DNA from: JACKDX01 sp964640175
GTDB lineage: Bacteria > Myxococcota_A > Polyangia > Polyangiales > GCA-016699535
Assembly: GCA_964640175.1 (NCBI GenBank)
Contig: CAZXFW010000005.1
Span: forward strand, 124,001 to 188,000
Length of the DNA: 64,000 nt
Reading direction: 5' to 3'
Positions within the stretch are counted from its first letter, which is position 1. Each line of letters begins with the position of its first letter. Below are positions 44,904-52,669 of this stretch, in pieces. The translations under genes were made by a program, and so were the position numbers. The notes under the pieces are model-generated. The model had not been told where the DNA came from, searched no databases, and saw nothing but the letters and a program-made list of their open reading frames with translations.

Positions 44904-45167
44904 GCACGCTCACCACTCTGCCGACATTGAAGTGCAAGCCAATCAACACGGACTTCGTACATATACCGTAGTGAATGGACACTGGCAGGTTGTGATAAGG
45001 GAAAGCAAAGATCCATGCATAATCGGGGACGCACACCTCTGCAATTCCGTTCGTTAGCAACAATGGCGGTTTTAAAAGCGGGTCGACCGGGGTCCTGATT
45101 CGTGTGACCTAAAGTCCATGTCGTCGCGGTTATTCTGCATTGGCCCTACAAAACTTGGGGGCTGTGT

Positions 45168-45173
45168 TATAAT
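45168..45173 (+). promoter_or_regulatory. Likely -10 box with leaderless start
   Basis: TATAAT lies seven bases before the GTG at 45180, so the predicted transcript starts at or right next to the start codon. The -35 region is weak. Confidence 0.45.
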
Positions 45174-45179
45174 GCTTGG

Positions 45180-45577
45180 GTGAAAACCGCTCGACATGTG
45201 GTTGTGATTGCTGGCATCGTGTTGCCGATGTTTGCTGGCCTTATAAGCATGGGCCTTGCAGCCATGGATGGGAAAGGTTCGTTTGGTACAGCGATTATAC
45301 TCATACGGATTGGCTCTGTAGCCAATAGCGTGTGCTGGGGATGCGTGCTTTTAGCGACGCGAGCTTATCGAAATCCGCGAAGCGTTTTTTTCCCGGCATC
45401 GCAGGCATAGTCCCACTTACTGTGTTGTATGCCACCCTAGGCACTGCTCCGATCGAGCCCTTGCTTGGTATTGGCTTGATCGTCGCTCCCTTTTATACGA
45501 TTCCATTGATCCTGTTGGGGACAGTGGTAGGCCTGTGGTTTGATAGGCGATCAAGATCCCGAATTCCGCCTGCCTAG
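45180..45577 (+). pseudogene. Small membrane protein interrupted by T-tract frameshift
   Basis: Two overlapping frames make one plausible four-helix membrane protein. The first (45180-45410) has helices VVVIAGIVLPMFAGLISMGL and AIILIRIGSVANSVCWGCVL. The second frame, read from about 45386, has GIAGIVPLTVLYATLGTAP and LLGIGLIVAPFYTIPLILLG and ends at 45577. They join exactly at a run of seven Ts at 45385-45391. One extra T would make a single 132-codon frame. Possible causes are sequencing error, slippage or a real mutation. Starts at GTG. Function unknown. Its end overlaps the convergent lipoprotein gene by four bases. Confidence 0.6.
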
Positions 45578-47223
45578 ATCCGGCAACTGTACTCAGGAGC
45601 GATGCCACACGCGTTCATGATGGCGATGCCTTCAGCTTCTGTCGGTAGTCTTTGGTTTGAAACAAGCCATGCGATGCGCTCGTAGAAAAGGCATACGTTA
45701 GTATTTTCCATACTAGTAGCAAAAGTAACATGAGTGTTCTTCAGCGTAGCGATGTGTTGAAACAATCGCCTTAGAATAGGTTCGGTTTCAACGCGATGCT
45801 CAAGCACCCAGCCGAGCTTTACGCGCAGAGCCTGAGGTAAAACGGAATTTGCTTCCAATAGATGAATGTAAAACTGCGTTGCATCGAACAGTGTCCCGTC
45901 TGCATGAACACGTACCGGAATATTAAGATGGCTCCTGAACTCTTGCTCAAACAGCGCATAATCTTGGTCATACACCGCGGCGAGGTCGCCGTGGTCGTTT
46001 CTAAACCCATCGAGTCTCTGGTAGCAGGGTATAGCAGACCTGGAGGGGTTCAGATATTCGTGGTCAAACATGATCACGCCGCCTGCTGCGGTGATGATGT
46101 GGTTATGTAGACCGTATCGATCGTATTCATTGAATAACAATTCAAATACGGCAGCCTCGTAACCCGTATCGGTCGACGCCAAGCTTCGCGCAAGCTCCAC
46201 CACCAACTCGTCTACATCAAACTCGGAGGTGGCTTGATACCTTGGGCTCTTTTGCTTAAGCACATCTTCTTCCAGGCCATAAAACCCTTTAGCGATCATT
46301 ACCGTCACTGGAGCCTGTAAATGAGCGGATTGGTAACTGATATATCGCGCAGGCGACACGATTCCAAAGTGAAGCACATCACGGTCGATTTCGTATACCG
46401 CAGCATTCACAGTCCTGTATGCACCGCGCACTAGCTCTCCATGAGCGCTCACCACCACGTGCTGACCATTGGGAAGCTGTACCATCTCTGGGCCAGAGCT
46501 CTGTCGGTCCAAGAACGTAACCAAGCCAGGCTGGTGTTTTAAGTAGCAAGCAGCAAAATCCAAAAATGCATTGTCATTCACATAAGGATTCACGCCCTCA
46601 ATCGGAATAGATAACTCATCTAACCAAACGTGTGCCTCAGAGGGCATCCATCCCAGACGGGGTACGGGAACAACTTGATTTGGCCATAATGCCGCCGTGG
46701 TTTTGGCAACCACGCCTGAAGCGGAATCCGCGATAGTAAAGTGTGGTCCTTGAATGAGGGGTCTGACAGGCGTGATGGACTGCAACGGTCCCTGACCCAT
46801 AAGTCTTTCTCCGATCACATCCAATGCAGGCACTTGCAAGAACTCATCCAATGGATAGACAGAAAGTGGGCATTCATTCTGTGAACCCGACAGCTCTTGT
46901 GACAACACCAACCGCAAAGGATCGGTTGCAATGATGCTCCAAGGCCCCCACGTAAGCGTGACAAGTCGGGCCCCGGGCGCAATCGTATTGGAAGTGTTCA
47001 CAATGATACCTCTACGAGGATTCAGCTCGTACACGTTGATGTTCGTCTCTGAGGTCACCGTTTTGATGCTTAGCCCATGCACACTTTGAGGAGTTCTTTG
47101 GGCTAAAATCTCACTCGTGTGTCCTGACGGATTGCACGCGCTACTCGTGACAAAAAGGCTCAATCCGATTAAATTGCACAATAATTGCAATAGGATAGTG
47201 GTAAAGCCCGACGGCATGCCCAT
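45574..47223 (-). CDS. Large lipoprotein of unknown function
   Basis: A 549-residue protein with a hydrophobic signal and a Cys at residue 30 (SLFVTSSAC) as a possible lipid site. The rest is hydrophilic with alternating beta and helical stretches (ITAAGGVIMFDHEYLNPSRS, LVVELARSLASTDTGYEAA, FYGLEEDVLKQKSPRYQ). It has few Cys. No domain recognised. It resembles the lipoprotein at 59392-61056 in size and general make-up, but I could not see shared motifs. Ends convergent with the membrane protein. Confidence 0.65.
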   Translation of the reverse strand: MGMPSGFTTILLQLLCNLIGLSLFVTSSACNPSGHTSEILAQRTPQSVHGLSIKTVTSETNINVYELNPRRGIIVNTSNTIAPGARLVTLTWGPWSIIATDPLRLVLSQELSGSQNECPLSVYPLDEFLQVPALDVIGERLMGQGPLQSITPVRPLIQGPHFTIADSASGVVAKTTAALWPNQVVPVPRLGWMPSEAHVWLDELSIPIEGVNPYVNDNAFLDFAACYLKHQPGLVTFLDRQSSGPEMVQLPNGQHVVVSAHGELVRGAYRTVNAAVYEIDRDVLHFGIVSPARYISYQSAHLQAPVTVMIAKGFYGLEEDVLKQKSPRYQATSEFDVDELVVELARSLASTDTGYEAAVFELLFNEYDRYGLHNHIITAAGGVIMFDHEYLNPSRSAIPCYQRLDGFRNDHGDLAAVYDQDYALFEQEFRSHLNIPVRVHADGTLFDATQFYIHLLEANSVLPQALRVKLGWVLEHRVETEPILRRLFQHIATLKNTHVTFATSMENTNVCLFYERIAWLVSNQRLPTEAEGIAIMNACGIAPEYSCRI

Positions 47224-47460
47224 GTGTTAGCATTGATCCGGCAACTGTCGAGATGGCTTTAAAGAGGCGTCGCAGCAAACGAAATGCTGTGGTCAATCAG
47301 GAAGTAGCGTGCCGCGACGTTTGTTAGATTCTAAGGTCTACATGCGCTTTGAAGCGCGCAAGCCACTTTTTATCATGCTTAAAAAGCCAGAGATTATATT
47401 CTTGACATTTCCGATAAAGTATATTGACAGCGGATTGAATCTGCGGCACACTGTTTCACC

Positions 47461-47910
47461 ATGAAGCTTTCCAACAAAGGCCGCTACAGCATTCAGGCCG
47501 TGTTCGACATGGCGTTTCATGGGCAAGGCGATGCCTCTCAGATTAAAGACATTGCCGAGCGTCAGTCGATTCCACCGCGTTTTCTTGAGCAGATTTTTCA
47601 AGACTTGAAACGCAGTGGCTTGGTGCTCTCCAAGCGTGGACCACGAGGCGGCTACCGTTTGGCGAGGCCCGTTGGCAGCATCAGTTTAGGGGATGTGGTG
47701 CGTGCGGTTGAAGGCCCTGTGACACTTTTCGCTGAGCCGGGTAAACACCACAACGCCAGCTCTACCCTGGTGACCAAGCATGTATTCGCCGAGCTGTCTG
47801 CTTGCATCGAACACTGTTTCAACGCCATCAGTCTTGAACAGCTCTGTGAACGCGCAGAACAATTGGGAGCGCACCGTAGCCCCTCGCGACGGTTGAGTTA
47901 CGTGATTTAG
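47461..47910 (+). CDS. Rrf2-family regulator, CymR/IscR-like
   Basis: A 149-residue regulator. The winged helix starts MKLSNKGRYSIQAVFDMAFH, with a recognition region RFLEQIFQDLKRSGLVLSKR and wing GPRGGYRLARP, then VRAVEGPVTLF. The three Fe-S Cys of IscR (CX5CX5C) are absent; two Cys remain near ACIEHCFNAIS but with other spacing. This is closer to the CymR type, which controls cysteine supply in other bacteria. It sits first in the cysteine-synthesis cluster, five bases before cysK, so it very likely regulates these genes, perhaps in answer to O-acetylserine or CysK binding. Two TTGACA hexamers lie upstream (47402-47407 and 47424-47429). Confidence 0.85.
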   Translation: MKLSNKGRYSIQAVFDMAFHGQGDASQIKDIAERQSIPPRFLEQIFQDLKRSGLVLSKRGPRGGYRLARPVGSISLGDVVRAVEGPVTLFAEPGKHHNASSTLVTKHVFAELSACIEHCFNAISLEQLCERAEQLGAHRSPSRRLSYVI

Positions 47911-47914
47911 CGCC

Positions 47915-48844
47915 ATGACTGCGCCTGTCGTCGATAACGTGTTGGAGCTCGTTGGCAACACGCCTTTGATTGAGCTTACCTATTTCAGTAGCCCTGCGAC
48001 GGCTCGAATTTGGGGCAAGGGCGAGCATGTTAATCCAGGCGGATCGGTCAAGGATCGCATTTGCTTGTCTATGATCGAAGCAGCCGAACGCGAAGGACGC
48101 ATTAAGCCAGGAGACACCATTGTGGAGCCTACCAGTGGCAACACCGGCATTGGCCTTGCCTTGGTGTGTGCCGTCAAAGGCTATCACTTGGTGCTGACCA
48201 TGCCCGAGAGCATGTCACTTGAGCGCCGTGCATTGCTTCAGGCTTATGGCGCCGAAATCGTGTTGACCCAAGCCGAGCGCGTGATGCAAGGCGCCATCGA
48301 AGCCGCCAAAGACATCGTGACTTCACGCGGCGCGTTTATGCCGATGCAATTTGATAATCCTGCCAATCCAGAGATTCATGCGCAGACTACCGCCCAGGAA
48401 ATCATCGAGGCGTTTGGCGATGAGCCCATCGATGCCTTTGTAGCAGCCGTGGGAACAGGCGGCACTGTCAGCGGCGTTGGTCGTGTGCTCAAAGCGAAGT
48501 ATCCCGGCATTCGCATCATTGCTGTCGAACCTAAACATAGCCCTGTGCTATCCGGTGGTGAACCCGGCCCCACCAAGATTCAAGGAATTGGTGCGGGTTT
48601 TGTGCCAGGCAACTTCGACCGTAGCGTTGTAGACGAGATTCGCCTGGTCTCGGATCGAGAAGCCCACGCCACCAAGCAAACGCTTGCGCTCAAGGCAGGT
48701 CTGCTCGTGGGCATCAGCGCAGGTGCCAATGTCACCGTTGCCGCGCAGGTCGCAGCGGAGCTTGGCCCTTCTCGCCATGTCGTCACCGTGTTGTGTGACA
48801 CAGGAGAACGATACTTTAGCTTAGACACATACTTTACGGACTAA
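47915..48844 (+). CDS. cysK: Cysteine synthase CysK-type
   Basis: A 309-residue PLP enzyme, fold type II, that joins sulfide (or another nucleophile) to O-acetylserine. Motifs: LELVGNTPLIELT, PLP Lys in HVNPGGSVKDRICLSMI near residue 47, EPTSGNTGIGLA, the loop VAAVGTGGTVSGVG for PLP phosphate, and C-terminal VGISAGANVTVAA. Length is typical. It is five bases after the Rrf2 gene, and a second synthase of different type (49157-50092) follows. Two cysteine synthases with different donors in one operon suggest alternative sulfur sources. Confidence 0.93.
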   Translation: MTAPVVDNVLELVGNTPLIELTYFSSPATARIWGKGEHVNPGGSVKDRICLSMIEAAEREGRIKPGDTIVEPTSGNTGIGLALVCAVKGYHLVLTMPESMSLERRALLQAYGAEIVLTQAERVMQGAIEAAKDIVTSRGAFMPMQFDNPANPEIHAQTTAQEIIEAFGDEPIDAFVAAVGTGGTVSGVGRVLKAKYPGIRIIAVEPKHSPVLSGGEPGPTKIQGIGAGFVPGNFDRSVVDEIRLVSDREAHATKQTLALKAGLLVGISAGANVTVAAQVAAELGPSRHVVTVLCDTGERYFSLDTYFTD

Positions 48845-48860
48845 ATACAAAGGAGAAACC

Positions 48861-49136
48861 ATGGCAACCATCACTGTACGTATTCCCACCCCACTTCGGA
48901 CGCTTACCGGAGGCAAAGATGAAGTAAACGCCCAAGGGAGCACTGTTAAAGAAGCGATTGAACATCTGGAGAAACACTATCCGGGAATCAAAGACCGGCT
49001 GTGCGATGAAAAAGGCGTGCGCCGTTTCGTCAACATCTACGCCAACGAAGAAGATATCCGGTTCTTGGACAATCTCGAAACCTCTCTCAACGAAGGTGAC
49101 GCACTCAGCATTGTGCCTGCCATCGCCGGCGGCTAA
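48861..49136 (+). CDS. CysO-like ubiquitin-fold sulfur carrier protein
   Basis: A 91-residue ThiS/MoaD-family protein: TITVRIPTPLRTLTGGKDEV, GSTVKEAIEHLEKHYPGIKD, ALSIVPAIAGG. It ends in the diglycine that is adenylated and converted to a thiocarboxylate. The residues before it (IVPAIAGG) are as in the M. tuberculosis CysO group. It has a GGAGAA-type ribosome site 8 bases upstream and lies between cysK and a CysM-like gene. The carrier holds sulfur for CysM. The E1-like activating enzyme (MoeB/MoeZ/HesA) is not in the window. Confidence 0.92.
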   Translation: MATITVRIPTPLRTLTGGKDEVNAQGSTVKEAIEHLEKHYPGIKDRLCDEKGVRRFVNIYANEEDIRFLDNLETSLNEGDALSIVPAIAGG

Positions 49137-49156
49137 CGCCACGTTTGTCTGTTTTT

Positions 49157-50092
49157 ATGGCCGAACTCACTCGTACCCGTCGCATGCATGACATCACAGA
49201 AGCCGTAGGCCGAACGCCATTGGTGCGTTTGCGCTCTATCGGCAAAGAGGTGCCCCAAGTCGAGTTGTATCTGAAACTTGAATACCGAAACCCTGGTGGT
49301 TCAGTCAAAGACAGGCCAGCGTTACAAATGATCCGTGATGCCATCGCAGACGGTCGTTTGACCAAAGATAAAGTGCTGATTGACGCCACCAGTGGAAACA
49401 CTGGCGTGGCTTACGCGATTTTCGGCGCAGCACTCGGATACCAAGTGGCCCTTGTCATGCCGTCCAACGTCTCTCAAGCACGCAAAGACATTACCAAAGC
49501 CTTTGGTACCGAGTTGATCTACAGCGACCCGATGGAAGGATCCGACGGAGCCATTCATCATTGCCGCGAGCTCGTTCAAAAAACACCCGACCGATTTTTT
49601 TATCCGGATCAATACTCCAACGCCTCCAACCCTAAAGCCCATTATCTTGGAACGGGGCAAGAAATCGTAGAACAAGTGGGAGAGCGCATCACCCATTTCA
49701 TCACTGGCCTTGGTACGACAGGTACGTTCATGGGAGTCAGTCGCAGGTTACGTGAGCACCGTGCAGGCATCGGGTGCATTGGCATTGAACCCCAAGAGGC
49801 ATTACATGGCCTTGAAGGCCTCAAGCACATGCAAAGCTCCATTGTCCCTCCCATCTACGACGCCACATCACCCGATGAAATTCTGCAGGTGGGCACCGAA
49901 GCAGGTTGGGACATGGCCGACCGTTTGGCCGCCGAAGAAGGACTGCATGTGGGCCACTCAACCGGAGCCAATGTGCATGGCGCACTGACTTTGGCGCACC
50001 GCATCGGCAAAGGATGCATTGTGACTATCGCGTGCGACCGAGGTGACCGCTATTTCGCGCCGATGCGCTGGGAGAAATACTATGAGTGGTAA
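49157..50092 (+). CDS. CysM-like cysteine synthase using a protein thiocarboxylate
   Basis: A 311-residue PLP enzyme. It has AVGRTPLVRLRSIGKEV, PLP Lys in YRNPGGSVKDRPALQMIR near 50, DATSGNTGVAYAIFGA, and ITHFITGLGTTGTFMGVSRR. This last is close to the O-phosphoserine-dependent CysM of mycobacteria rather than to CysK. It stands right after the CysO-like gene and before the JAMM peptidase, as in the mycobacterial cysM-cysO-mec set. The expected reaction joins CysO thiocarboxylate to O-phospho- or O-acetylserine, giving a CysO-cysteine adduct. The ATG 49157 is used; an in-frame TTG at 49145 is less likely. Confidence 0.88.
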   Translation: MAELTRTRRMHDITEAVGRTPLVRLRSIGKEVPQVELYLKLEYRNPGGSVKDRPALQMIRDAIADGRLTKDKVLIDATSGNTGVAYAIFGAALGYQVALVMPSNVSQARKDITKAFGTELIYSDPMEGSDGAIHHCRELVQKTPDRFFYPDQYSNASNPKAHYLGTGQEIVEQVGERITHFITGLGTTGTFMGVSRRLREHRAGIGCIGIEPQEALHGLEGLKHMQSSIVPPIYDATSPDEILQVGTEAGWDMADRLAAEEGLHVGHSTGANVHGALTLAHRIGKGCIVTIACDRGDRYFAPMRWEKYYEW

Positions 50093-50579
50093 GCATCCCT
50101 GGATTTCAGGCAACCTCGTTATTCGAGCATCTGTTCTTGCCGATATCGAAGCACATGCACTACAAACCTATCCCAAGGAAAGCTGTGGCTTTCTAAGCGG
50201 GCCGTTGGATCCTCCGCTTTTAGTGGATACGTGCATTCGAGAAGTCAACGAAGCCGACAAATACCACGCACTCGATCCCGAACGCTTTCCGCGCACGTCA
50301 GAAACGTATTTTAAGATCAACGAATTGCGTGCTCTGCGGCATTTTGACACTGGCCTCAACGGAAACCAACCCATCAAAGCTATCTACCATTCACACTGCG
50401 ATGCCGGCGCGTATTTTTCAGAAGAAGACGCCGCCACCTTTGCTTCGCAAGGGCAGCTCATGTGGCCTTGTGCATTTGTTGTGCTGAGCGTCCAGCAAGG
50501 CAAGCTCGCAGACCGCAAGCTTTGGATCCACGTTCCCCACACCAATACGTTTACCGAATCAACGCTGCATATAGAATGA
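50082..50579 (+). CDS. Mec-like JAMM/MPN+ peptidase
   Basis: A 165-residue zinc peptidase. The JAMM motif is complete: Glu in YPKESCGFLSGP, then AIYHSHCDAGAYFSEEDAAT with H-x-H-x7-S-x2-D spacing. Such enzymes cut a CysO-cysteine adduct after the carrier diglycine to release free cysteine, and also trim carrier proteins. Its ATG lies inside the last codons of the CysM-like gene (11-base overlap) and its stop overlaps the next ATG. Some residues around the site differ from mycobacterial Mec, so the exact target is inferred from context. Confidence 0.88.
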   Translation: MSGKHPWISGNLVIRASVLADIEAHALQTYPKESCGFLSGPLDPPLLVDTCIREVNEADKYHALDPERFPRTSETYFKINELRALRHFDTGLNGNQPIKAIYHSHCDAGAYFSEEDAATFASQGQLMWPCAFVVLSVQQGKLADRKLWIHVPHTNTFTESTLHIE

Positions 50580-52321
50580 GTGATGTTGTTGAATTAGCAT
50601 GTGATCTTTTGATTCTGGGCGGCGGAGCTGCAGGATGCTTGGCCGCCGTGGAAGCGAAAGAACGCGCGCCGGATTTGGATGTCATTGTCTTAGAAAAAGC
50701 ACACATCTACCGCAGCGGATGCCTTGCTGCGGGCATCAGCGCGCTCAATGCCTATCTTACGCAAGGAGAGACGCCCGAGTCGTTTCTTCGGTACACCCAG
50801 CACGACACCCATGGCGTTGTTCGCGATGACTTAGTCCTCAGCATGGCAGAGCAACTGAACGAACAAGTGCACCGTGTGGAAAGCTGGGGGCTTCCGATTG
50901 TCCGTGACGAAATGGGCCGTCCACTGCAACGCGGTCGTGCCTCTATCAAGATTTTCGGAGAACGCATCAAACCAATTATTGCCAAACGCGCTGAAGCCTC
51001 CGGTGCACGTATCTATAACCGCATCAATGTGACAGGCCTTGCAACCCATGAAGGCCGAGTGGCAGGAGCGTATGGATTTAGCGTTCGAGATGGAACATTT
51101 TACGCCGTTCGCGCCAAAGCGGTTTTGATATGCACAGGAGGCGCATCTGGCTTATACCGCCCCAATAACCCCGGGATGGCTGCACATCGCATGTGGTATT
51201 CGCCTTACAACACCGGCGCAGGGCTTGCCATGGGCATTCGCATCGGCGCAGAAATGACTTCTTTCGAGTTTCGTTTCATTCCTTTGCGCATCAAAGACGC
51301 CATTGCGCCTACAGGCGAAATCGCTCAGTGGTTGCGTGCTCCCCAAATCAACGCGCGAGGCGAGGCTTATTTAAGCAAGTATTACAAACATTTAGGTGGC
51401 TCGCGCATGGCCACCCAAGACCGCCTGTATGCCACACTCATGGAGCGCCGTGCTGGACGTGGACCATGTTACCTAGACATGCGCGGCGTAGATCCCAAAC
51501 GGCTCGAATGGACCATCGCGTCGTATCTTTCTATGGCGCCTGCAGCAGCCATGATCATGTCGGACGAGGCTTACTATGCCAAGCATAACGGCGAAATGGC
51601 ACCTGTTGAGATCACAGGCGGTGAGCCGTTAGTGGTGGGAGGACACGGACTGAGTGGCTATTGGGTTGATGTCAACCGTCGCAGCTCCATCCCGGGATTA
51701 TGGGCAGCCGGCGATGTCACAGGCGGCTGCCCTAAAAAGTATACCCCTGGCGCCTGGGCCGAAGCCGTGCTTGCCGTGCGGGACATGATCGAACACGCAA
51801 GGCAGATGCCACAAATACTACTGAACGAAGAACAAACAGCCTTGGAACGCGAACGTGTCTATGCACCCTTCGAAGATAAATCTGGGGTCTGCGCCAAAGA
51901 CTTGGAAGAGCGTTTGCAAAAAATCATGGACGAATACGCCGGCGGCATCTCCGTCGATTACGGCTATTCCGAAGGCGAACTTAACTTAGCGAAGCTTCAT
52001 CTCAAACGGCTCCAAGATGACCTTCAAACGCTCTATGCCCAAGGAAGCTATGAACTTATGCATGCCCATGAAGTCATGGATCGTGTCACCGTCGCGGAGG
52101 TATTGGTGGCGCACATGTTGCACCGCAAAGAAACGCGTTGGCATTGTTATCAGGAACGGCTCGATCACCCGGAACGCGACGATGCGCGCTGGATGGTGTT
52201 TGTCAACAGCGTGCGCCATTCCGATGGTCATGTCGAAATGTTAGAAAGGCCGGTCGAGCGCGCCACATGGGAAGTCGTGCTTCCCTCGTTAAATGATGGC
52301 GCCGTGATCCGCCACACCTAG
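50576..52321 (+). CDS. AprA-like flavoprotein (adenylylsulfate reductase alpha type)
   Basis: A 581-residue flavoprotein of the fumarate reductase/AprA family. The FAD-binding start is LLILGGGAAGCLAAVEAKE, then EKAHIYRSGCLAAGISALNA, which is the AprA-type form of the loop. CTGGASGLYRPNN and GLWAAGDVTGGCPKK follow. It is shorter than dissimilatory AprA (usually about 650-670). It is fused by an ATGA overlap to the JAMM gene and is followed by an AprB-like ferredoxin, so it probably forms an AprBA-like enzyme. In this operon it most likely reduces APS (or another sulfur compound) for cysteine synthesis; no qmo or dsr genes are present. Confidence 0.82.
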   Translation: MSDVVELACDLLILGGGAAGCLAAVEAKERAPDLDVIVLEKAHIYRSGCLAAGISALNAYLTQGETPESFLRYTQHDTHGVVRDDLVLSMAEQLNEQVHRVESWGLPIVRDEMGRPLQRGRASIKIFGERIKPIIAKRAEASGARIYNRINVTGLATHEGRVAGAYGFSVRDGTFYAVRAKAVLICTGGASGLYRPNNPGMAAHRMWYSPYNTGAGLAMGIRIGAEMTSFEFRFIPLRIKDAIAPTGEIAQWLRAPQINARGEAYLSKYYKHLGGSRMATQDRLYATLMERRAGRGPCYLDMRGVDPKRLEWTIASYLSMAPAAAMIMSDEAYYAKHNGEMAPVEITGGEPLVVGGHGLSGYWVDVNRRSSIPGLWAAGDVTGGCPKKYTPGAWAEAVLAVRDMIEHARQMPQILLNEEQTALERERVYAPFEDKSGVCAKDLEERLQKIMDEYAGGISVDYGYSEGELNLAKLHLKRLQDDLQTLYAQGSYELMHAHEVMDRVTVAEVLVAHMLHRKETRWHCYQERLDHPERDDARWMVFVNSVRHSDGHVEMLERPVERATWEVVLPSLNDGAVIRHT

Positions 52322-52327
52322 AAGACT

Positions 52328-52669
52328 ATGGGAATTTTTGTCGACGAGAATATTTGCAACGGGTGCGGACGCGCACAAGAGCCGATGTGTGTGCGGGACT
52401 GTCCTGGCGACCTGATGGTGCTTATGCCCAATCGCAAAGCCACCATTCGCACCAACGCGGAGTGTTGGGATTGCGCGGCGTGTGTTAAAGTGTGTCCCAC
52501 CCAAGCGATTCACATGCAATTGCCCACGGCAGTCATCGTTAAAGGCGTCACTTTACGGGGGCGGGCGATCAAACCCAAAACGGTCTGGAGGATTCGACGA
52601 CGGGATGGTACGGAGAGCCGTTACGAAACCCCCGCCACAGGCACCCCACCCTTTAACCCTAACCTCTAA
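52328..52669 (+). CDS. AprB-like two-cluster ferredoxin
   Basis: A 113-residue protein with two [4Fe-4S] sites: CNGCGRAQEPMCVRDCPGDL near residue 12 and CWDCAACVKVCPTQAI near 51. The odd first-cluster loop, the following DLMVL, and the C-terminal TVWRIRRRDG are just the features of AprB, the electron-transfer subunit of APS reductase. It is shorter than dissimilatory AprB because the long C-terminal tail that clasps AprA is missing. It lies seven bases after the AprA-like gene, so it is its partner. Confidence 0.86.
   Translation: MGIFVDENICNGCGRAQEPMCVRDCPGDLMVLMPNRKATIRTNAECWDCAACVKVCPTQAIHMQLPTAVIVKGVTLRGRAIKPKTVWRIRRRDGTESRYETPATGTPPFNPNL

Noticed and set aside
47461..52669. Dissimilatory sulfate reduction or sulfur oxidation locus
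   Set aside because: No dsrAB, qmo, sat or electron-transport genes accompany the AprBA-like pair; the neighbours are cysteine-synthesis genes.
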